A DNA stretch of 64,000 nt from Rugamonas sp. A1-17 (GTDB lineage: Bacteria > Pseudomonadota > Gammaproteobacteria > Burkholderiales > Burkholderiaceae_D): the NCBI GenBank assembly GCA_025548565.1, contig JAJLPB010000008.1, positions 62,001-126,000 of the forward strand, given 5' to 3'. Below are positions 60,026 through 64,000 of this stretch, one piece after another. The notes below the pieces were generated by a model. It saw only the letters and a program-made list of their open reading frames with translations. It did not search any database and had not been told where the DNA came from. Made by a program: the position numbers and the translations under genes. Position 1 is the stretch's first letter. Each line of letters opens with the position of its first letter.

Positions 60026-60958
60026 ATGGTCGCTGTCACGAAAACCGCTGTTTCCGCTGTTGTTCTTGCAATCGCTTCCCTGGGAAGCGCGCAGGCTGCC
60101 GTGCTGGATCTGGGGCTGCACGGCGCCAATGTGTTCGCGTTCACCGACTTCAAGGCGCCCAGCGCCGACGTCGAAGGCGCCATCATGGCCGGCCGCGATG
60201 TGCAGCTGGCCAATTACTCCGTCAATGCCAACAACGTCGATGCTTTCGGCAGCTATTCGCTGATCGCCGGCCGCGACCTGCAATTCACCAGCGGCTCGAT
60301 CAAGAACGGCGACACTTACGTCGGCGGCAAGGCCAGCCTGACCCAGAGCGTCGATATTTATTCGAAGATCAAGACCGGCACCGCGCCCGTCAACATGGGC
60401 GCGCTGGCCGGCCAGCTGAAGACCACCTCGGCCTCGCTGTCCAAGCTGTCGACCACCGGCACCGCCACCGAGCAGTGGGGCGGCCTGAATATCGCCGGCA
60501 GCAAGAAGGGCGTGGAGGTGATCGACATCGACGCCAAGACGCTGTCGAAAGTCAGCTACTTCAACTTCAGCAACCTGAACGCCGGTTCCACGCTGATCCT
60601 CAACGTCAGCGGCGACAAGGGCAGCTTCAGCGGCGGCTACCAGGGCTTCGAGAACTACAATGTGCTGTTCAACTTCTACCAGGCGACCGACCTGGGCATT
60701 CACACCGGCCTGACCGCCAACATCCTGGCGCCGCTGGCCACCGTCAATGGCGGCAGCGGTGTGATCAACGGCAACGTGATCGTCGATTCGTGGCTCTCGT
60801 CGGTGCAGATCAACGCCAACCACTTCTTCAAGGCCACCAGCGTGCCGGGCTACATGATCGCTGCCGTGCCGGAACCGGAAACCTATGCGATGATGCTGGC
60901 CGGCCTGGGCCTGGTGGGTGTCATGGCGCGCCGTCGCAAGCAGGCGGCGGCACGCTGA
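60026..60958 (+). CDS. Choice-of-anchor A, PEP-CTERM protein (second of tandem pair)
   Basis: A 310-residue exported paralogue of the preceding protein. It has a signal peptide (residues 1-20, ending SAQA). A choice-of-anchor A domain starts GLHGANVFAFTDFKAPSADVE, with SYSLIAGRDLQFTSG and LAPLATVNGGSGVINGNVIV further on. The C-terminus is VPEPETYAMMLAGLGLVGVMARRRKQ. It may be co-transcribed with the first, but a hairpin masks its ribosome site, so expression could differ. Function unknown. Confidence 0.92.
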   Translation: MVAVTKTAVSAVVLAIASLGSAQAAVLDLGLHGANVFAFTDFKAPSADVEGAIMAGRDVQLANYSVNANNVDAFGSYSLIAGRDLQFTSGSIKNGDTYVGGKASLTQSVDIYSKIKTGTAPVNMGALAGQLKTTSASLSKLSTTGTATEQWGGLNIAGSKKGVEVIDIDAKTLSKVSYFNFSNLNAGSTLILNVSGDKGSFSGGYQGFENYNVLFNFYQATDLGIHTGLTANILAPLATVNGGSGVINGNVIVDSWLSSVQINANHFFKATSVPGYMIAAVPEPETYAMMLAGLGLVGVMARRRKQAAAR

Positions 60959-61601
60959 TCGCCGACAGCACCATATCGACGATGACCTTCTCGGCATCGT
61001 CGAAGTCTTTCCTGGTCAGCTGCTTGCGGTTCAACACCAGCGCCATCTGCGCCGAAAAGTCCGCATAGGACTGCGTCATCGCCCAGATGGCGAACAGCAG
61101 GTGGGTCGCGTTGACCGGCGCGATCTTGCCCTCGCTGATCCACTTCTCGAACACCTCGATATCCTTGCGCACCAGCGGCACCACGCGGTTCTGGATCTGC
61201 GCGCCGTACAGCTGCGCGCCGCTGATCACCTCCATCGCGTACACGCGCGAGGCCCACGGCTGCTCGCGCGAGAACCGCAGCTTGGCCTGCACGTAGGTGC
61301 GCAGCACGTCGCGCGGGTCCTGGTCGCCGGCGGCCAGGTTCTCCATCCGTTCCAGCCAGTCGTCCAGCACCTCGTCCAGCACGCGCTGGTACAGCGCCTG
61401 CTTGGTGGGGAAGTAGTACATCAGGTTCTGCTTCGACAGGCCGGCGTTCTCCGCCACGGTGGCGATCGACGTGCCTTCGTAGCCGCATTCGGCGAACACC
61501 CGCACCGCCTCGGCGGCGATGTCGGCCTCCAGTTTGTCGCGGTTGAGAACGCGCCGTTTGATCTTCGGCGCTGGCTCGGCATTCAGTTTTGCTGTCGGCA
61601 T
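60921..61601 (-). CDS. TetR-family regulator, RutR-like
   Basis: A 226-residue repressor-type protein. The N-terminal helix-turn-helix is followed by the TetR signature SKQNLMYYFPTKQALY. The C-terminal part (FSREQPWASRVYAMEVISGAQL and GKIAPVNATHLLFAIWAMTQSYADF) runs parallel to E. coli RutR as I remember it, the uracil/thymine-responsive regulator. The start overlaps the 3' end of the MocR gene by 19 bases, so both are probably one transcript. Its 3' end overlaps the convergent PEP-CTERM gene by 38 bases. Control of pyrimidine catabolism is likely. Confidence 0.9.
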   Translation of the reverse strand: MPTAKLNAEPAPKIKRRVLNRDKLEADIAAEAVRVFAECGYEGTSIATVAENAGLSKQNLMYYFPTKQALYQRVLDEVLDDWLERMENLAAGDQDPRDVLRTYVQAKLRFSREQPWASRVYAMEVISGAQLYGAQIQNRVVPLVRKDIEVFEKWISEGKIAPVNATHLLFAIWAMTQSYADFSAQMALVLNRKQLTRKDFDDAEKVIVDMVLSAISVPPPACDGAP

Positions 61602-63058
61602 GTGAGTCTCAGGAAGGTCAGGAGTTGTGGGTGGTCGGTGTAGGCCACGTTGAAGCGGAACCAGATCGATTCCGGCGCGCGCAGCATGAAGAAATCGCAC
61701 GGCGACAGCAGGATGCCGGACTTGAGCGCCAGGTCGGCGATGATCTTGCCGTTCCATTCGGCGGTCGGCGCCTGGTTCCAGCCGGCGCTGACGAACATAC
61801 CGCCGCGCGGGCGGGCCAGCGGCTCCAGGCCCACGCTGCGCAGGCTGTCGATGGCGCGTTCGCGGCCGGCCGCCAGCTGCGCGGCCAGCTTGTCCACCAT
61901 GCGCTTGTAGGGCCGCGCGGTGATGGCGTGGTAGACGGCGCGCTCGTTGATCTCGGAGGTGGTCAGCCCGGCCAGCATCTTCACCCGCAGCAGCTCGGGG
62001 ATCAGCGAGGCCGAGGCGCAGATCGAACCCACCCGCAGCACCGGCGACAGCGTCTTGGAGAAGCTGCCGACGCGGATCACGCGCCGCAGGCCGTCCATCG
62101 CCGCCAGCGATGCTTCGCCGCGCGGCGCCAGCTCGCGGTAGATGTCGTCCTCCACCAGCCAGAAATCGAACTGTTCGGCGAGACCCAGCAGGCGGTGCGC
62201 CTGCGCCGCGCTGAGCGAGGTGCCCAGCGGGTTTTGCAGCACCGTGTTGACGAACATGAGCTTGGGCTGGGTCTGCGCGGCCTGCCTGGCCAGCGTGTCG
62301 AAATCCAGCCCATGCTCGCCGCGCGGTATGCCGACCGGCACGCAGCCATGGTGGCGTATCAGCGACAGCAGGTTGCTGTAGCCGGGATCCTCGACAAACA
62401 CGGTGTCGCCCGGCTTGGTCAGCGTGCGCAGGATCAGGTCGAAGGCGTGGGTGGCGCCGTGGGTCAGCAGCACCTGTTCCGGCTCGACCGGGAACAGCTC
62501 GTCGCTCAGCGTGGACGACAGCTGCTGCCGCAGCGACGGAAAGCCCAGCGGATGGCCGTAGCCGCGCAGCCGCGTGGCCGGAATGCGCATCGCCTGGCGC
62601 ACGGCGTCGAGGATGGTGTCCTCGCCATACCACTCCGGCGGCAGCCAGCCGGCGCCCACGGCCAGCGCCTCGGACGTGCCGGAATACAGGTCGGGGGTGA
62701 GGGCGTCGATGGCGGTCGGCGTGGCCTGCAGCATGGACGGCAGCAGCGTGGCCGGCACATCCTGGCGGGCCACAAAATAGCCGGAACCGCGGCGCGACGA
62801 CAACAGTCCCAGCGTCACCAGCCGGTCGTAGGACTCGACAACTGTAAAGGTGCTGATGCCATTACACTTCGCAAATTGCCGCACCGACGGCATTTTCGTT
62901 CCTATGCGCAACTCCCTGCGGCCCACCATCGCGCTGATGGCCGCGACGATCTGCTCGACCAGGCTGCCTTTCTTGCTGCGCTCTATGGCGAGCACCGGCC
63001 AGCCCGCGCCTTCGGGCGTGCAGTCGGTTTGATCGATCACAGAAATCGCTGGTTCCAT
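61583..63058 (-). CDS. MocR-type regulator (GntR helix-turn-helix plus aminotransferase fold)
   Basis: A 491-residue PLP-dependent transcription factor. The N-terminal GntR winged helix (SLVEQIVAAISAMVGRRELRIG, KMPSVRQFAK) is joined to a fold-type I aminotransferase domain with the PLP lysine in VGSFSKTLSP and an NPLG segment. The ATG at 63058 follows GGAGTCAAGG; ATG at 63070 is an alternative. It is divergent from an omega-aminotransferase gene, the classic MocR arrangement (compare GabR, TauR, PtsJ), so it probably activates that gene in response to an amino compound such as beta-alanine. Confidence 0.92.
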   Translation of the reverse strand: MEPAISVIDQTDCTPEGAGWPVLAIERSKKGSLVEQIVAAISAMVGRRELRIGTKMPSVRQFAKCNGISTFTVVESYDRLVTLGLLSSRRGSGYFVARQDVPATLLPSMLQATPTAIDALTPDLYSGTSEALAVGAGWLPPEWYGEDTILDAVRQAMRIPATRLRGYGHPLGFPSLRQQLSSTLSDELFPVEPEQVLLTHGATHAFDLILRTLTKPGDTVFVEDPGYSNLLSLIRHHGCVPVGIPRGEHGLDFDTLARQAAQTQPKLMFVNTVLQNPLGTSLSAAQAHRLLGLAEQFDFWLVEDDIYRELAPRGEASLAAMDGLRRVIRVGSFSKTLSPVLRVGSICASASLIPELLRVKMLAGLTTSEINERAVYHAITARPYKRMVDKLAAQLAAGRERAIDSLRSVGLEPLARPRGGMFVSAGWNQAPTAEWNGKIIADLALKSGILLSPCDFFMLRAPESIWFRFNVAYTDHPQLLTFLRLTCRQQN

Positions 63059-63249
63059 CCTTGACTCCATTTGCTGCGGAAAGCCAAACTGTAGTGTTTT
63101 TGTTGCCAGTACGGTTGGACAGTTTTGATATTTGTGTATCTGTGCCATAGTTGTTGCGCTGTCTATTATTGCATCATCATTTTGCCAACTGGTAAATTTT
63201 TTTACGGTTCGTCAAAAAAAATCCGCAAGTCAGTTCCTAGGAGATGTGC
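63059..63249. promoter_or_regulatory. Divergent mocR / aminotransferase control region
   Basis: This 191-bp AT-rich gap holds the inverted repeat AAACTGT (63086-63092) and ACAGTTT (63119-63125), and a near-palindrome TTTGCCAACTGGTAAA (63181-63196). Either could be the MocR or RutR-like operator. A ribosome site AGGAG (63239-63243) serves the aminotransferase. Confidence 0.45.
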
Positions 63250-64000
63250 ATGAACGAGTCCCGACCTGAATCGATGGCGTCCTTCTGGATGCCCTTTACG
63301 AACAACCGCGATTTCAAAGCCCATCCGCGCCTGCTGGTGTCGGCGGAAGGCATGTACTACAAGGACGTGGACGGCAACACCATCCTCGACGGCACCGCCG
63401 GCCTGTGGTGCGTGCCGTGCGGCCACGCGCAGCCGAAGATCGTCGCCGCCGTGCGCGAGATGGTGGGCCAGCTCGATTTCGCCCCGACCTTCCAGATGGG
63501 CCACCCGGCCGCCTTCGACCTGGCCGAAAAGCTGATGGACTACACCAACCACAAGTTCGGCCAGGTGTTCTACACCAACTCCGGTTCCGAGGCGGTGGAC
63601 ACCGCGCTGAAGATCGCGCTGGCGTACCACAAGGCGCGCGGCGAGGCGAGCCGCACGCGTTTGATCGGCCGCGAGCGCGGCTACCACGGCGTGGGCTTCG
63701 GCGGCATCTCGGTGGGCGGGATCGCCGGCAACCGCAAGCCGTACGGTGTGATGCTGCCGGGCGTGGACCACCTGCCGCATACCCACAACCTGGAGAAGAA
63801 CGCCTACACGCGCGGCGAGCCGGAATACGGCACCGAGCTGGCCGACGAGCTGGAACGCATCGTCGCGCTGCACGACGCGTCGACCATCGCCGCCGTCATC
63901 GTCGAGCCGGTGGCCGGTTCCACCGGCGTGCTGATCCCGCCGAAGGGTTATTTGAAGCGTTTGCGCGACCTGTGCACCAAGCACGGCATCCTGCTGATCT
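63250..64000 (+). CDS. Omega-amino acid (beta-alanine) pyruvate aminotransferase, partial
   Basis: Class III PLP-dependent aminotransferase, first 250 residues; the gene runs off the right edge. Visible motifs are MASFWMPFTNNRDFKAHPRL, LDGTAGLWCVPCGHAQPKI, FYTNSGSEAVDTALKIALAYH and RERGYHGVGFGGISVGG, which match omega-amino acid:pyruvate aminotransferases. VIVEPVAGSTGVLIPPKGYL precedes the PLP Asp/Lys sites, which lie outside the window. With a RutR-like and a MocR regulator beside it, conversion of beta-alanine or 3-aminoisobutyrate from reductive pyrimidine breakdown is the likely role. Confidence 0.9.
   Translation, partial: MNESRPESMASFWMPFTNNRDFKAHPRLLVSAEGMYYKDVDGNTILDGTAGLWCVPCGHAQPKIVAAVREMVGQLDFAPTFQMGHPAAFDLAEKLMDYTNHKFGQVFYTNSGSEAVDTALKIALAYHKARGEASRTRLIGRERGYHGVGFGGISVGGIAGNRKPYGVMLPGVDHLPHTHNLEKNAYTRGEPEYGTELADELERIVALHDASTIAAVIVEPVAGSTGVLIPPKGYLKRLRDLCTKHGILLI

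Overview
The window is high-GC bacterial chromosome, almost fully coding, with short operons, translationally coupled genes (ATGA overlaps) and no tRNA, rRNA, CRISPR, phage or insertion-sequence genes that I can see. PEP-CTERM proteins ending in a PEP motif, a hydrophobic stretch and an Arg-rich tail, several TonB-dependent receptors, a xyloglucan/pectin gene set and a RutR-like regulator all suggest a soil or plant-associated betaproteobacterium of the Oxalobacteraceae (Duganella/Massilia/Janthinobacterium type). That assignment is inference from gene content.

Region 1 (0-18.3 kb) reads as a chain for scavenging nucleic acids and purines. After an S9 peptidase comes uraH, divergent from puuE-xdhA-xdhB-xdhC-guaD and a secreted adenosine deaminase. 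A TonB-dependent receptor follows, then a 5'-nucleotidase lipoprotein, a phospholipase D-like protein and an S1/P1 nuclease. Together they could cut polynucleotides outside the cytoplasm, dephosphorylate and deaminate the products, import them and oxidise purines towards ureides. Urate oxidase, OHCU decarboxylase and allantoate-degrading genes are not in the window.

Region 2 (18.3-27 kb) holds a solute-binding protein, a DeoR regulator divergent from a NudK-like Nudix hydrolase, a small cytochrome c, a four-gene BMP-type (nucleoside-like) ABC importer and a transaldolase. A REP-like inverted doublet lies between the last two. Region 3 (27-39 kb) is a xyloglucan/pectin locus: TonB receptor, GH31 alpha-xylosidase-like enzyme, PEP-CTERM protein, GH74 xyloglucanase, GH29 alpha-fucosidase and GH28 polygalacturonase. 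Three of these enzymes carry Tat-like signals.

Region 4 (39-53.4 kb) starts with a DUF969-DUF979-pcp operon (pyroglutamate handling). It continues with a pseudouridine catabolic unit (psuK, psuG, LysR) and a large nucleoside operon: xapA, deoB, deoC, a two-domain ALDH16-type dehydrogenase, deoA, cdd and an unrecognised 406-residue deaminase-like protein. A roughly 70-bp sequence upstream of xapA recurs upstream of the TonB receptor at 11.7 kb, which links regions 1 and 4.

Region 5 (53.4-64 kb) contains an HD-domain LuxR regulator, a periplasmic unknown, a VOC protein, a LytS/LytTR two-component system with a small membrane protein, a GNAT acetyltransferase, two tandem choice-of-anchor-A PEP-CTERM proteins, and a MocR plus RutR-like regulator pair. 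The pair is divergent from an omega-aminotransferase cut by the right edge, which suggests a pyrimidine/beta-alanine pathway continues beyond it.
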